Source of the DNA: Bremia lactucae
Lineage: Eukaryota; Oomycota; Peronosporomycetes; Peronosporales; Peronosporaceae
Direction: 5' to 3'
DNA length: 64,000 bases
Assembly: GCF_004359215.1 (NCBI RefSeq)
Contig: NC_090625.1
Location: 1,434,979-1,498,978, forward strand
Shown here: positions 11,103-22,639 of the stretch, one piece after another
How positions within the stretch are numbered: the stretch's first letter is position 1
Layout: each line of letters opens with the position of its first letter
Notes under the pieces: generated by a model
The model's database searches: none
Seen by the model: the letters and a program-made list of their open reading frames with translations, nothing else
Told to the model about the DNA's origin: nothing
Made by a program: the position numbers and the translations under genes

Positions 11103-12603
11103 TAGGTGCAGAATGCCCTATGACAAATTTGATGTCATCCTTGGATTTCCATGGCTGAGAAAGTACGAGCCATGAAAAAATTGGCAGCATCAAGCCGTGA
11201 CGATGCATGTCTCTTGTTCATCAGAAGGCCAACTGATGAGCGTTTTGGAGCGTCCACAAGCGTGTGGATGTCTTACGGGTGCGTGCGATGGCCACACTTG
11301 TGGTTTGGTCGTTAGCATGACTGCACAAGACCTCAGTGTGAATACCCAACACATTGTGGAGTTAGACCCCGACGGCTGTGCACAAGCACAGGCAGCGTCG
11401 AAGCTTGACCCCTCGAATAAGTTGAGTGGTACAAAACAAGGATAATTGCTTAAAAAGCAACATCCAAGAAAGATTAAAACGCAGTCTATAAGAGACAGTG
11501 CAAAAGTCCTAGATTGACTGGAGAGTCGATCGTAGAGGATCCTGCTGTGGTGGCGCAACCACAATTGGAGGCAGTTGCCCCTAAAAAACTCTGAGGGAAT
11601 AAGTCCCCGGAAACCTGTGGTCAAGGGTTCTCAAATATCTTTGGAAATACGTTCCAAAGAAGAAACTGAGACAATCAATGTCTTACAATAAAAATGGATC
11701 AAGTGTAGGTGTACACTTGATCTATTAGCGCCTCTGAAGTTAACTTTGGAGATATCTCAATTGCCAACGCTAGAACCGAAACGATTCTTGCGTGATCTGC
11801 GTAGAGGCAAAGTCAAGCAGATCTGCGCCTTTGTCAGAGATGACAACAACGCGGCTGATATTTGGTCGGCAATAGTATTTCCTGAGAACGAACGGATTCT
11901 CAGTAGCTCATCGATGGACGAAAGTGTCCTCGATGAGCAGGTTCGGATTGAACGTTAAACGTTTCAATCCTGAAAGTCTTTGAAGACAAACCCTTTATGT
12001 AACGATTTTAAAGGATTTTAAGGGTGTCTTCCCTAAATCAGTACCGTGCGCGCTGCCTAAGGAAGAAGGCACTCGACACGAAACCGACCTAATCCCAGGT
12101 TCGAAATGCTGTGTCATGAAGCAATGGCCATTGCCTCGTGAATAAGTAATAGCGATCGACAAATTCTTTGCCGAACGCTTGCAGCTGGTCATGTGAGGAA
12201 ATCAACTTCCCCACATAACTCTCCGACCTTCTGTCTGCGTAAAGCAACAGGGAATGGCGGATAGTGCATGCATATAATAAACTGAACGCTGCAACAGTAT
12301 CGGCTCAAACGCCGATACCACGAAAAGACGTTATCATTGATGGTATGTCAAAGAGTGCTATCTTTTTGTCAATGGATCTGAAGGATAGATTCTATTAGAT
12401 CCTTATGCGTAAACAGGACATTCCGTTCACAGCAGTAAGCACCCCAAGCGGTATGCCATGGGAGTGGTTAGTCATGCCACACGGACTTAGTTATGCCGCT
12501 GCGACATTTAACAGATGTGTAACCAATCTCTTGAGGTCGGTGCAGGATTTTGCACCGAACTATATTGATGACGTCTTCGTTCGCAGCAGAGCCATAATCT
12601 CGT

Positions 12604-12763
12604 GACTTCACTAAGACTAAGGCTTATAGCTCGTTGGGTGGGGTCGCTTAGGCGCCCACTAACATCCTCAATGCACGTGAGAGAAGACGGTCAAATCGCT
12701 TCCTTGCTGCGCTTAGGTGTGTGCTTTTGTAGAACATGGCGCATTACGACGTGCCCGCCTACA
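12604..12763 (+). repeat. LTR2 fragment, 5' side of element B
   Basis: About 160 bp of the LTR2 family, reverse-complement to parts of 20531-20700 and 28713-28870. It ends GCCCGCCTACA and is followed by the primer-binding site, so it is the 3' portion of a 5' LTR cut on its left where element A ends. Confidence 0.75.
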
Positions 12764-12765
12764 CT

Positions 12766-12774
12766 TGGTAGCAC
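12766..12774 (+). promoter_or_regulatory. Primer-binding site of element B
   Basis: TGGTAGCAC two bases after the LTR end. The complement of a tRNA 3' end reading GUGCUACCA fits initiator tRNA-Met, whose acceptor usually starts AGC. The tRNA assignment is inference. Confidence 0.75.
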
Positions 12775-12796
12775 TTGAAATCCCCCCCACGACCCG

Positions 12797-13858
12797 CATG
12801 TCTGAGCGTGTACGTGAGAATGAGCCTCAGTATCGATTGAGCTCATTCCCCCCATCTCTCCGATCATCATCGTGACTTGGCTGAGCACATGGCGCAGGGA
12901 CTTGGGGAACAAGCCCTGGCCCGACTCTTCAGTAGTCCTCTTGAGCGAATTGTTGCTCAGTTGGAGCAGTTTGAGGCATTCGTGCTCGGACAGCGGAGAG
13001 CCGCGTCCGAGGCACAGAGCCATGCTGCGGCGGGGTCCGTTGCTCAGACTCAGGATGAGCTGAGGCATGAGAAGGCTCGGAGCGAGGCTCTCAACAGGAT
13101 TGTTGAGATGCACTCCACCCGGCCGCATCAGCCGAGACCCATTCAGATGGACGCTCTCAAATTCGATGGAGCTGCAGCGCACACGATTGTCCACTGGCTG
13201 TTAGCCGTGGAGCAATGCGGTGTGGTACAGCTCATCGAGTACAACAGTCGGATGGTGTCGTTTGCTATGTCGCATCTGCGCGGTAAGGCCTCAAAGTGGG
13301 CTTACTCGTCGCTTTCCCTACATGGCAATCTTTAAGGAAAAGATTCGCTCGAAATGTTACTTCAGGCGCGCTTCTTATGAGCGCGACAGGCGAAGCGATT
13401 CCTGCAAGAGTATGAGAAGGAGATGCGCTCGCTATCGGCATCCAATACCGTAGGTCCGATTACGGAGCACATTAAGGTGCCCAAGTTTATGAACGGACTA
13501 CGGCATGGCCCATCGCGACAGGCCCTTTTCAGAAAGGTGCCGTCGACGATAGAAGAGGCAATCCAAATTGCCTTAGTTGAGGAGCAATCCTACAACAATG
13601 CCTCGGCGACAGCTTGGTATAAGCAGTCGGCCGAGAGAACAGATGTCACTCCCATGGATTTGGTCAATGCAGATGTAGTCTGCTTTAAGTGCTTGCAAGC
13701 CCGGTCATATGATGGCTCGCTGTTATGCCAGGGTCCCTGCTGGGGCGAAGACACCAGCAAGAGGACTCCTTTCCCAGGGAGGTGGCAAGAACCAGCGTGC
13801 GAGACGTATGAGTGCTGTATCGACCACTAAAGGGTCGGGAAAAGCAAGAGCGCAGTAG
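12797..13858 (+). pseudogene. gag of Ty3 element B
   Basis: Capsid/nucleocapsid polyprotein of a Ty3 element. One frame at 12877-13335 carries a coiled-coil-prone N-terminus and a retrotransposon-gag core (ALKFDGAAAHTIVHWLLAVE, then HLRGKASKWAYSS). A second frame from 13423 continues it (ITEHIKVPKFMNGLRHGP). The zinc knuckle near 13680 is broken: CFKC reads in one frame and GHMMARC only after a one-base shift. After that shift the frame runs through a basic tail to the stop TAG at 13856-13858, inside the hairpin described next. Several frameshifts make this copy dead. Confidence 0.8.
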
Positions 13859-13876
13859 GGGCGGGATGCCCTACTG
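13837..13876 (+). promoter_or_regulatory. Candidate -1 programmed frameshift site of element B
   Basis: G GGA AAA at 13837-13843 in the gag frame, a 9-nt spacer (13844-13852), then a perfect 8-bp stem-loop: CAGTAGGG at 13853-13860 and CCCTACTG at 13869-13876 with an 8-nt loop. The gag stop TAG lies in the left arm. The -1 frame reads VGAGCPTDV through the hairpin and continues into the protease region. The slippery heptamer is a canonical X XXY YYZ type. Confidence 0.7.
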
Positions 13877-15200
13877 ACGTGGACTCTGAAGCTACCCCTA
13901 CGTTCAGAGTTATCGACCAAATGGGTAGCATAGTCCTTGAGGTGCCGGAATTTCGGACCTCAACCCTGCTAGTCTATAGCGCTCGAGTACGAGGCTATTA
14001 CCATGTGGTGAACCTCCTCGTGGATCGGGTCATCACAGAATGTTGTGAAATTCGCGGCACTAAGTAAGAGACCGGCGGTGATTGCGTCGCTTTGCCAGGA
14101 TGGCAAGCGAGAATAGACTTTCATTCGTTCGGCGAGCGGCGCGCTCGTAAAAGCCTGAGGAAGTTCAAGTTGAATTCGCCTTCAGTTTTAGTGACTTCTC
14201 CTGTAGAGATAAGTTCACAGTGCTAGGTATCGAGAGTCTGTATGACCTCATCCTACGCATGCCATGGTTAGCAAAACACCAATCATGGACAGACTGGCGT
14301 ATACGCATAGTTGCGAACTCTACGCAGGACACCGGAAAGGACGCGCTCCTGCGAGAGGCCTATGCAACTGATGTCGTGTCGAACACAGTCGAGGGTGCGT
14401 TGACGGGATGTCAACCGTCACCAATTTCTCCTCAGCTCGTGAAAGACTGAGTCTAGCTTGTCAAACCATTTACTCGTGCATAATACGTTGTAAGCTAAAG
14501 CAACGATTTCAAAATTTGGGTTGTGAAAAAAAACGACAGAGATGACAAGCAGTTATGCTTTTGAATGTCCTGCAGAGCCGAAAGCCTGTGGCGGTAGACG
14601 GCGAGCTGACAGGAAGTCAAGTGTCGGATGAACGGGCACAGTGCCTAGAGCCTGGTGCGATTGGAAGGGGTGCGTTAGCCAGGAGAGCAACGGCACCCGC
14701 TTCCCAGTCAAAAACGTGACAAATCGAAGACCGAGGACCCGACAGAATAGGACAATCAAAGGCACGTCCAAACGAGTGACCATTGGTTCAGTTCCTTTTA
14801 AAAAGAAAGGCTTTCAAACGAGGTGTTCGCAGCCGTCAAATACGAAATTGCGGAGGCATCCTTAGTTGAGGTGCTCCGGCAAGTCTTTAAGCTTCCGAGG
14901 AGATAGAAAATTTCCCGGAGATATCGTGAGATCTGTTCCTCGCCGAATTAAAGGAAGGAAAGATCCCACGAAATAGTCACACTCGAGTTCCAGAAGAGAA
15001 CTTAGTGAACTGCTGCTCGTCGCCCACAATGAACGAGAGCGTCCTAGAAACGAACAAAAAAAAGAAACGGTTCGCTGCTCACGGCAGGGGTTCAGTCCGT
15101 TCTTTGAGATTCTGTGGAAACATCGCGATGTGTTGCCAGAAGAAGTGCCGAGCCGCCTACCAGCAGATAGGGGCATCGCGCACGAAATTGACCTCGAACC
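13859..15200 (+). pseudogene. Protease and linker region of element B
   Basis: The -1 frame continues from the hairpin to 14067 with VLEVPEF and NLLVDRV; the usual D-S/T-G is not preserved. At 14220-14450 a frame contains LGIESLYDLILRMPWLAKHQ, the I-L-x-x-x-W-L end of a Ty3 protease. From 14450 to about 15200 only short open stretches remain. Decayed. Confidence 0.65.
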
Positions 15201-15960
15201 TAGCACCAAGTATTGTGTGACCAGGTAATGGCCGTTGCCGAAAGAACAAGTCGATTGTATCGATGAGTTCTTCAACAAGCGAGCCAAGGCGGAACATGCG
15301 CGTGAGAGGAAGTCACCTCACTGCAATTCGACCTTTTGTGTGCGTAAAACCACAGGTGGATGGCGCGTAGTTCATGCTCTAAATAAGCTGAACACGGCGA
15401 CCATACCGACGCAAATTCCAATCCCGCGGAAAGCTTTTTGTTGAACTCCATGGGAAAGTCAACTATCTTTCCGCGTTGGATTTAAAAGATGGCTACTATC
15501 AGGTACTGATGAGAGAGTCCGATATAGCCAGAAAAATGGCAGTACGCACCCCAAGCGGTATGCTTTGTGAGTGGCTTGTGATGCCCCAAGGTATGAAAAA
15601 CGCACCAGCGATATTCAAGCCAAGTGGTGGCTCATGTGATACGTCAGCACCGTGCCTACGCGCCCCATTACTTTGATGAAGTATTCGTGCATAGTAGGGC
15701 CGAGGACGGGCTGAGCGTAATCGAGTCGCACAAGCGTCATTTAGACGCTGTGTTGCAGACTTTGGGTGACGCCCCATTGTACGTCAATTTGCAAAAGTGC
15801 GTCATTGGGGTCCCTGAGATATCTGTGCTGAGCTGCATCGTAGATGCATGGTGTACGAGCAGACCCGGACAAGGTAAAATCAGTATAGGAATGGCCAATC
15901 ACACGACATGTGAAGAATTTGCACCAGTTCGTAGGGCTCGCTAATTACTTGCATAAGTTT
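15200..15960 (+). pseudogene. Reverse transcriptase of element B
   Basis: Ty3-type RT in several frames: STFCVRKTTGGWRVVHALN and PRKAFC (15235-15444), DLKDGYYQVLMRESDIA and EWLVMPQGMKNAPA (15476-15600), then HYFDEVFVHSRAE (15624 on). The catalytic YxDD box reads YFDE, so one catalytic aspartate is replaced as well as the frame being broken. Confidence 0.8.
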
Positions 15961-16019
15961 AACAAGAACTATGCTGAACGAGCTGAACCAGCATCTGACT
16001 TTGAAAAGACGCAGTGTGG

Positions 16020-16980
16020 GTTTGGTTGAAAAAACATTCTCTTATAGAGGCACCGGCCTTGGCATTGCCAGACGCGGATAAGGTCTTTAGCGTCGTCTGC
16101 GATTCTAGTAATTTGCAATTGGTAGCGCGCTCATGCAAAAGGATGACGACGGCGTTGACCGTGTCATCTCTTATCAGTCCCGGCTATATAAAGCCGCGGA
16201 ACTGAATTACCCTGTGCATGACAAAGAGCTACTTTCAATAAAGTATGCTCTTATTAGGTTTCGAGTGCACCTATTGGGCACCGAACCATTTGTGCTTTAT
16301 ACGGATCACGCATCACTGCGGACCGCAATAAACTCACCGCACCTCTCGCCTAGAATGGCAAGATGGATCACATTCTTCTCTGAATTTAATGTCAAAGTTG
16401 AATATAAGCCGGGTAAGTCGAATGTCTTGGCTGACGCTTTATCGCGCAGACCAGACTTCGAGGTTAGACACCAGGAAAGTGTGTCTAGTGCGAAAGCACA
16501 ATTTCAGCCGTCGACGTTGGCAGCCATGAAGGCATACCACGTGACGAGCTCATTGGCCTCTGAGATAAAAGAGAGCTACAGTCAGGACGACCACTGTCGC
16601 CTGCTGTTGGATCACTTCGGTGGACGAAAGGTTTCCCTTCCGTCGCACCTGAAAGCTAAGCTCAATCGCTTTAGCTACAGCGATGGCCTGTTATGGCATC
16701 AGCTGTCACCTTGTGATCCCTTGAGAATCTATGTGCCTCATGACACAGATCTCAAGTTGATGATCCTTCACGAGCTCCATGATGCACCATCTAGTGGGCA
16801 TCTGGGCCGTGAAAAGACATTCTTACGAGTGTCAGAGGAATTTTGGTGGCCACACCTATATAGATGGGTGGCCAACTATATTCGCTCTTGCGAACAGTGT
16901 CAGCGCATTAAGCCTGCACCGTCCAGCAGTGCGCCACTGAAGCCGCTACCGATTCCAACCAACTGTTGGAAGTCAGTAAG
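16020..16980 (+). pseudogene. RNase H and integrase N-terminal domain of element B
   Basis: One long open frame from 16133 to the gap holds RNase H (YTDHASLRTAINSPHLSPRM, ending ADALSRRPDF) and the integrase HHCC zinc finger (HELHDAPSSGHLGREKTF, then YIRSCEQCQRIKP). The sequence then enters the 285-N gap before the DDE core. 24530-25400 is a close copy whose integrase core is present. The stretch 16020-16132 is RNase H in another frame. Confidence 0.85.
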
Positions 16981-17265
16981 NNNNNNNNNNNNNNNNNNNN
17001 NNNNNNNNNNNNNNNNNNNNNNNNNNNNNNNNNNNNNNNNNNNNNNNNNNNNNNNNNNNNNNNNNNNNNNNNNNNNNNNNNNNNNNNNNNNNNNNNNNNN
17101 NNNNNNNNNNNNNNNNNNNNNNNNNNNNNNNNNNNNNNNNNNNNNNNNNNNNNNNNNNNNNNNNNNNNNNNNNNNNNNNNNNNNNNNNNNNNNNNNNNNN
17201 NNNNNNNNNNNNNNNNNNNNNNNNNNNNNNNNNNNNNNNNNNNNNNNNNNNNNNNNNNNNNNNNN
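16981..17265. other. Assembly gap, 285 N
   Basis: 285 N inside the integrase of element B. By comparison with 25400-25640 and 1-420 the missing part should be the DDE core, but its real length is unknown. Confidence 0.98.
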
Positions 17266-17692
17266 TTATAAATTTCTATGACCGACCTCGCGGCGGTTCT
17301 TAGGAGAGTTAGATGCAAAAAGCGTGAGCGAGGCTCGACGCTTTTGGTTGATCGGTTAGCCATCACACTAAAAGTCCAGGACGCGATGGCAAGGCACAGC
17401 ATAGATGAAAAGAATATGCTGACCGAAATGGTCGCAAAATAATGAACGCTTTAAAGTGCGGGGGGAAGTACTAGTAAGTACTGCTACCCTACCTAAAATG
17501 CAATTTTTGTAATACCTTGAGGTACTACGAAGTTATTGCCGCGTTTCATTGGGCCATTTACGGTGGTAGAAGAGGTTGGAGACCTAAATTATAAGCTCAC
17601 CCTTCCCCCGTATGTAAAGACGCACCCCGTACGTGGGTCGTCTGAAACGGTATGTTGATCCAAAAAGAGATCACATGCCCCCATCCGTCTAA
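17266..17692 (+). pseudogene. Integrase C-terminal region of element B
   Basis: Aligns with 385-815: the sequence around SVSEA, the basic region, the stretch coding the GPF module, and the tail near a CCCATCCGTCTAA. Small indels break the frame in several places. The similarity stops at about 17693, where copia sequence begins. Confidence 0.75.
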
Positions 17693-20105
17693 CTTCTCAG
17701 CGATCTTCGAAAGTATGTTCGACTGCAAGATACATGTATTACGAACAGACAGCGGCGGCGAGTACAAGAACGTAGACCTATTCTGCCAGCGCACAGGGGC
17801 TGCGAGACAACTCAGCGAAGCACGGAACCAAGCATCGAACGGCAAGGCCGAGTGTATGCATCGGACTATACTTAACATGGCGCGCGGCAATCTTTGCGAG
17901 CCGGATGCCCCTTAGATTTTTGGGAGACGCCGTGGAGTACGCAGCGTACGTTCTGAACAGGAGTCCGACGCGAGCTAACGCAAGACGCGCATCTCAGAAT
18001 GAGATGCTGACGAAGACCGCACCGGATCTTCGGATGATCGTCGTGTTTGGAAGCATTTGCGCAGTGTTTCGAGACAGAGAAAAATACGCGTTCACGCAGC
18101 GATCGCAGGTCGGTGTCATTATTGGAATATTGATGAGACAGGGATTTCGAGTGTTTTTGCAGAAGGATAACAAGATGGTGACGACGCAGCACGTTAGGAA
18201 TACTGAGTCTCTAAACGAGGAGCTCAGGAATACGAAGATCAAAGAGGCGACTTCTGAAACAGTAGGTGCGAGCGCAGCTCCAGCGATAGTTCTCAAGAGC
18301 GTTCAGAATATAGGAAAGCAATGGAAGCGTGAGGCACATGACACACGCGCGAGATCGAAGCGCTTATCGGGGATCGGCGATCAAGATGGGTCGGCTCTAG
18401 ATGCTAAACACGTTTTCGAATGCGGTTCTAAGAGCTACAACGATGCAGTATGCAGCTCAAAGTTTGAAAGCTGGAAGATTGCCATGGAAAAAGAGTTGAA
18501 GGCACTCGAAGATAACTGCGTGTGGTATCTAATTAATCTCCCAAGTGGCAGCAATGTGCTGCACACGAAATGGGTTCTCTAGACCAAGAAAGATGCAAAC
18601 GGAGGCTCAACGCACAATTGGTCGTGTGTGGAAATGAACAAGTCCTGGGAATTGACAACAGTATCACTTTCTCTGCCTTTATGGAGATGTCTATAGTGAG
18701 AGTAATATTGGCGCTCGCGGTAACATGGAAGGTACCGGAAAGCACGGGGACATCCCGAATGCTTTGGTAAAGGCTGACAAAAAAGAGGCCTTCGAAATAT
18801 ATTTACATGTTCTTTGGGGCGTGGTGGCAGACAAGGCACATAAGGATATTGGCGCACGAAGCATGAGCGAATTAGTGCTGCAGCTGCGCAAGAGCCGGTA
18901 CGAACTAAAGTAAGCAGGGCGCCTATGGAGCCAGCTGCTACACGCGCGACTTCTGAGGCAAGTTTTGTTCAGTGCATATTAGATACGTGTCTGTATCGCA
19001 AACGCGATGACGAAGACATTGTTGTAGTCGACGTTTATGTCGACGATTTGCGGATGACAGACACAAGCGCTGCAGCAGTCGACCGTTTCTATGTCGGAGT
19101 CGGCTCGCTGTCAACAGAGCGTTTGGGACGTGGAGGAGTTTTTGGGTATGCGCGTGGCACTTGACAGCGACGAGTCGTACGTCTTGGATCAGGAAGATAC
19201 GTTTAAGGACCTAGCGTGAACACATATCGCTGACGCGAACTCGACGCTTGCGCCGATAGGCGCCGACTGCTTCGACGTGTATGACGAAAACAGTTTGTTG
19301 CTCAGTGCAACGAGAGTGGCTGGACAGCTAACGGTCAAGGAACTTCAATCCCTTGACGGGAGCCTGCTGTGGGTGGTGCGATATCACGCGGCCAGATGTG
19401 ACGTTCGCTGTGCACAAAGCTACGCGTCAAACCCACCAGGAACGCGATCATGATTGGAAATTGGCAAAGCGCATTGCGCGCTACTCAAGGGCTGAAGCTT
19501 CGGATGACACCAAGAGACGAAACACTCCGACACTGGTATCGTAGAGCGACGCAGACTTCGCAGGAGACGGGAAGGACCGCTAGTCGCTGATTGGGGCGAC
19601 GTCCTACTAACCGGCATGCCAGTGAGCTGGAGCGCAAAGGAACAGGGCGGTGTCTCCTAGTCGACCATGTAAGCGGAGTTCGTGGTGGCATCAGAAATGT
19701 CGCGGGATTTTCTCGGTGTCCGCGAAATACTGGTTGAAATTGACATGGCACCGGCTCTGCCCATGCTAATGCGTGTGGACAACCAGGCGGCCATCAAGCA
19801 ACTCGAAGGCGAGGCCTCATCAATTAAAGAAAAACACATTGACGTGTGGTTAAGTTTGTGTGCAATTTGCTAGACACGGCATCATGCTCGCACAATACGT
19901 GCGCTTGGAGCAGATGCTAGCAGACTTGCTCACTAAAGCACTGGGCCCAGCGAAGCTCGCGACATTGCGCGCACTCATGGGCCTGGTGGTATATGCACAG
20001 GGTTTCATGGCTAAAGAGGCTGTGAAGAAATTAGGTGATGGTGGCGATGGTGTTGATGGGTCGGCCAAGATGGGTACATCCGAGGAGGAGTGTTGGAAAA
20101 AGTGA
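17693..20105 (+). pseudogene. Copia (Ty1) element fragment: integrase, RT and RNase H
   Basis: Copia order with no gag or protease. Integrase: LRTDSGGEYKN and NGKAECMHRTI at 17700-17880, then a frame at 17905-18582 with VEYAAYVLNRSPT. RT: ESWKIAMEKELKALEDN and VLHTKWVL (to 18582), then YRKRDDEDIVVVDVYVDD (near 19000-19045) with an intact YVDD box. RNase H: WCDITRPDVTFAVHKATR (19353 on), VDNQAAI near 19770 and KHIDV near 19838. The C-terminus LADLLTKAL lies at 19919-19945. At least five frame changes and stops. Its left edge abuts Ty3 integrase debris, so the 5' half was lost by recombination or nested insertion. Confidence 0.85.
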
Positions 20106-20169
20106 TGAACAGAGGGAGTTTGGCTGACATTAAATGTGCGGCCAGAGCTTATATTATCTAATCAAAATG
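20106..20169. other. Short spacer between copia fragment and LTR
   Basis: 64 bp with no feature that I can name; probably 3' untranslated copia sequence or old flank. Confidence 0.4.
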
Positions 20170-20520
20170 TGTAACGGGGTGCCCCGTTACATAGGAATTA
20201 TTCCTATAAGAGGAATAAGAATTATCAGTTCCTAATAAGAATAATAATAAATATATTTTTTATGAGAGGAAAAATAAATAAAGAAGCACAAAATTATTAT
20301 ATTTCTTTAATTTTGATTTGATAGTTCCAATATTACTGAATTTGGTAATGATGACGCAATAAGACATTATTTGTATTGATTGATTGAGTTAACTTTAAAC
20401 AAACCCTAACAATCGCTACAAGTCACGATTAGGCGGTGCGCGAGAAGGCGCATCGCATAGTTAGTTATTAATATATTAAATTCAGTCGATAGAAGAGCGG
20501 TATTTCTTGATAACGACGTT
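20170..20520 (+). repeat. LTR-A family fragment with palindromic start
   Basis: Begins TGTAACGGGG-TG-CCCCGTTACA at 20170-20191, a hairpin of two 10-base arms, and follows the 9659 LTR in order (AGAGGAATAA, GAGAGGAAAAATAAATAAAG, GGTGCGCG, TATTAATATA). It is truncated near 20520 where reversed LTR2 begins. It may be the 3' LTR of element A with B and copia nested between, but the divergence from 9659 leaves that open. Confidence 0.75.
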
Positions 20521-20530
20521 AACCACTGGC

Positions 20531-21032
20531 TTATAGGCGGGCGCTAGTTAAAGCTGCCACGCGCTACTAGCACACAGCACACTGAGGAAGCATTTAACCG
20601 TCTTCTCTCACGTACCGTGAGGTACCCTTGGTGGGCGCCTAAGCGACCTCACCCACCGAGCTAGAAGCCTTGGTTTAAGTGACGTCACAGTAGCGGTATT
20701 CCGGCTCCACGTGCGCAATTGTGAACTAGGAAGTAGATTTGAGACTGATTTATATTAAATCGTATTAAATATAACACCTATTTTAACCAATCATAAACGC
20801 CATCTTTGTATATATGAACGGATATGTATTGCGAGCGTATTATTCTAAAATTCTTGTATCTTGGATGACGCTAGGCATCATCCCTCCTAATGTGGATGCA
20901 CCCGTGTGCATCACACACGCAACGGTTGGTCACAATGGGAACCACACCCAAGTGGTGGGTTTGAATATTTTATTTAAGTAGTTGACCATCCCCTTAAGTA
21001 CACAAAGTGTACTTAATGGGAATTGTGTTACA
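20531..21032 (-). repeat. LTR2 family, full-length copy, reversed
   Basis: About 500 bp on the minus strand from TGTAACACAATTCCC (at 21032) to the CCGCCTATA end at 20531. It shares long stretches with 28713-29200 (GATTTATATT, TATGTATTGCGAGCGTAT, GATGACGCTAGG). No primer-binding site lies on the internal side, so it is probably a solo LTR. Confidence 0.7.
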
Positions 21033-22620
21033 TAGAGCAGCTTTAGCCCGTTAAAACACTTCCTCCTTTAAGAACAAATTTACATTTTGCAAACTCGTCA
21101 AAGAGGAGCGAGGAAGAGCGAGCTGCTTTACGCGCCGCTTTAGTTCTCTCAGTCACTCAAGCGACTATGTGCACATACACGGCACCCAACATCCCACCTT
21201 AAAGGAGCAGAGCTGGTGGGTCGTCTGCAAAGACACCCACTTAACCACGCACGCGCCGCGTCAAACACGCCTCCGGCGCCTAGTGCATCGTTGAAACGCC
21301 GACAGCTACTGCTGCTGTCGCGTTGACTGGGCTTAAGGATCCATCCCACTTGCACAGTGAGGATGTAGATTCGTCGCTCATTGTTGATTACAATGATTGG
21401 ACATATTCTACCTCATAGTAGTGATGAGAAGCGCGGTGGCTCTTTAACGTCCATCCTGTCGTCTCTCATCTCAACTAATTTACAGACAACAAAGTTCTCT
21501 AATGCTGTCTCGTCGTCTGCGCTGGCTAGCGCAGCGACCATTAATGAGAGCACTACCCACAGAGGTGCAGGTGCTTTTTCGTTGGGTAAATCACAACGTC
21601 TTATGCTCAGACCATTATTCATAGTGGTTCTGACATTGAGGAGCCCGAGTGTAAGGCTCCACCGACGACATGTGAGCGTGCCTAGTCGGTGACACAAGCC
21701 AGTCGTATCGAACGTGGTCATAAGACGGATGGCATACCACTTATGCTCGCTCCATCTGAATGGCCTCGTATCAACGGGCCAAAAGCGCCGCTCCTAGAGC
21801 GCACTATTGTAGACGCTTATAATTGGTATGGTGTCTATAATTCATGGAAGGCTCAGGAGAAATCGTTTGGACGTATTTCTACGATCCCTGTCGTGTTGCG
21901 TTTAAATGAAACGCCGACCAATATGAGGCGGAATTTACGCGCCGCTTTCAATCGCATTACGATGCGGTGAAACAACGGTCGCAGCGAATTAGTTGCGCTC
22001 GCTTGCGTATAGAAAGATCACGGGCGGTACTGTACCCCGTCTTTTTTTCTAACCACGCCACTCTTGCTAGTCCGTTTGAGATTAGCGGAGAGGCCTTAGC
22101 TGGTGCTCCTTTTCATAGGTTGTCACCATGCCGGGCACCTCAATAGTAGGGTGTCGATCGGTTCCCAAGAGTCAAAACGCTGCGGATCTACTCTCCATTG
22201 GACGAGGATCTGATACTATTGCCTCGCGGAGCGGTGGGCAAGCAACCTTCCAACAAGGAAGCGTTGATTCCCACCCACATCCACCAATGCAGGCGGCGCC
22301 CGATAGAAGTGGAGATTCGCCTGCCTACTCGCGGCTGCCTTACCCGCGTCCGTTCAGTCACAGTCGTTTAGCGCTGCTATACTACGCATTGGGAACCTCG
22401 AGGGTCAAGTCTTGCGCCTGACTTCGGATCTTCATGATTGCCGCACAAAAAATCGTCAGGGCTACAAACGCCTGAAACTTCGGCTGGACATCATGAAGAA
22501 GTTGATTGTGAGCGACCCGCATTACGCGCGTGGTATCACTCACTCTCTTAGTCTGTTACGTTCTCATGGGGCAAGAAGGTCGGAGGCAAGTCTTTCGCCT
22601 TCTTTATCCCCCAATCTATT
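21033..22620 (+). other. Unassigned repeat-derived reading frames
   Basis: Short plus-strand frames at 21381-21692, 21689-21970 (with EWPRINGPKAPLLERTIV and NETPTNMRRNLRAAFNR), 22128-22421 and 22412-22750 follow each other with small overlaps, as expected for a decayed longer gene. The part near 22235-22300 (GGQATFQQGSVDSH) matches the minus-strand gag-like sequence at 1074-1290, so at least this part is a repeat. I do not recognise the family. A separate stretch at 21060-21360 holds nothing I can name. Confidence 0.45.
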
Positions 22621-22639
22621 TGACACTCGACCAATGTTC

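Larger units (their letters stand above)
10175..12603 (+). mobile_element. Ty3 element A internal region, decayed and truncated in reverse transcriptase
   Basis: Order: leader and gag debris; a reversed integrase zinc-finger fragment at about 10425-10545 (best matched by the minus strand, compare 40540-40650); a zinc knuckle at about 10922-10972 split by one extra A in the A run (CNRCQK then GHLAYEC in another frame); the gag-end hairpin region near 11081-11120; protease C-terminal part with DVILGFPWL; a protease-RT linker at 11746-11958; and an RT palm at 12405-12603 with the YIDD catalytic box. The active-site half of the protease is deleted just after the hairpin. RT stops at 12603 where the LTR2 fragment begins. 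Not functional. Confidence 0.85.
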
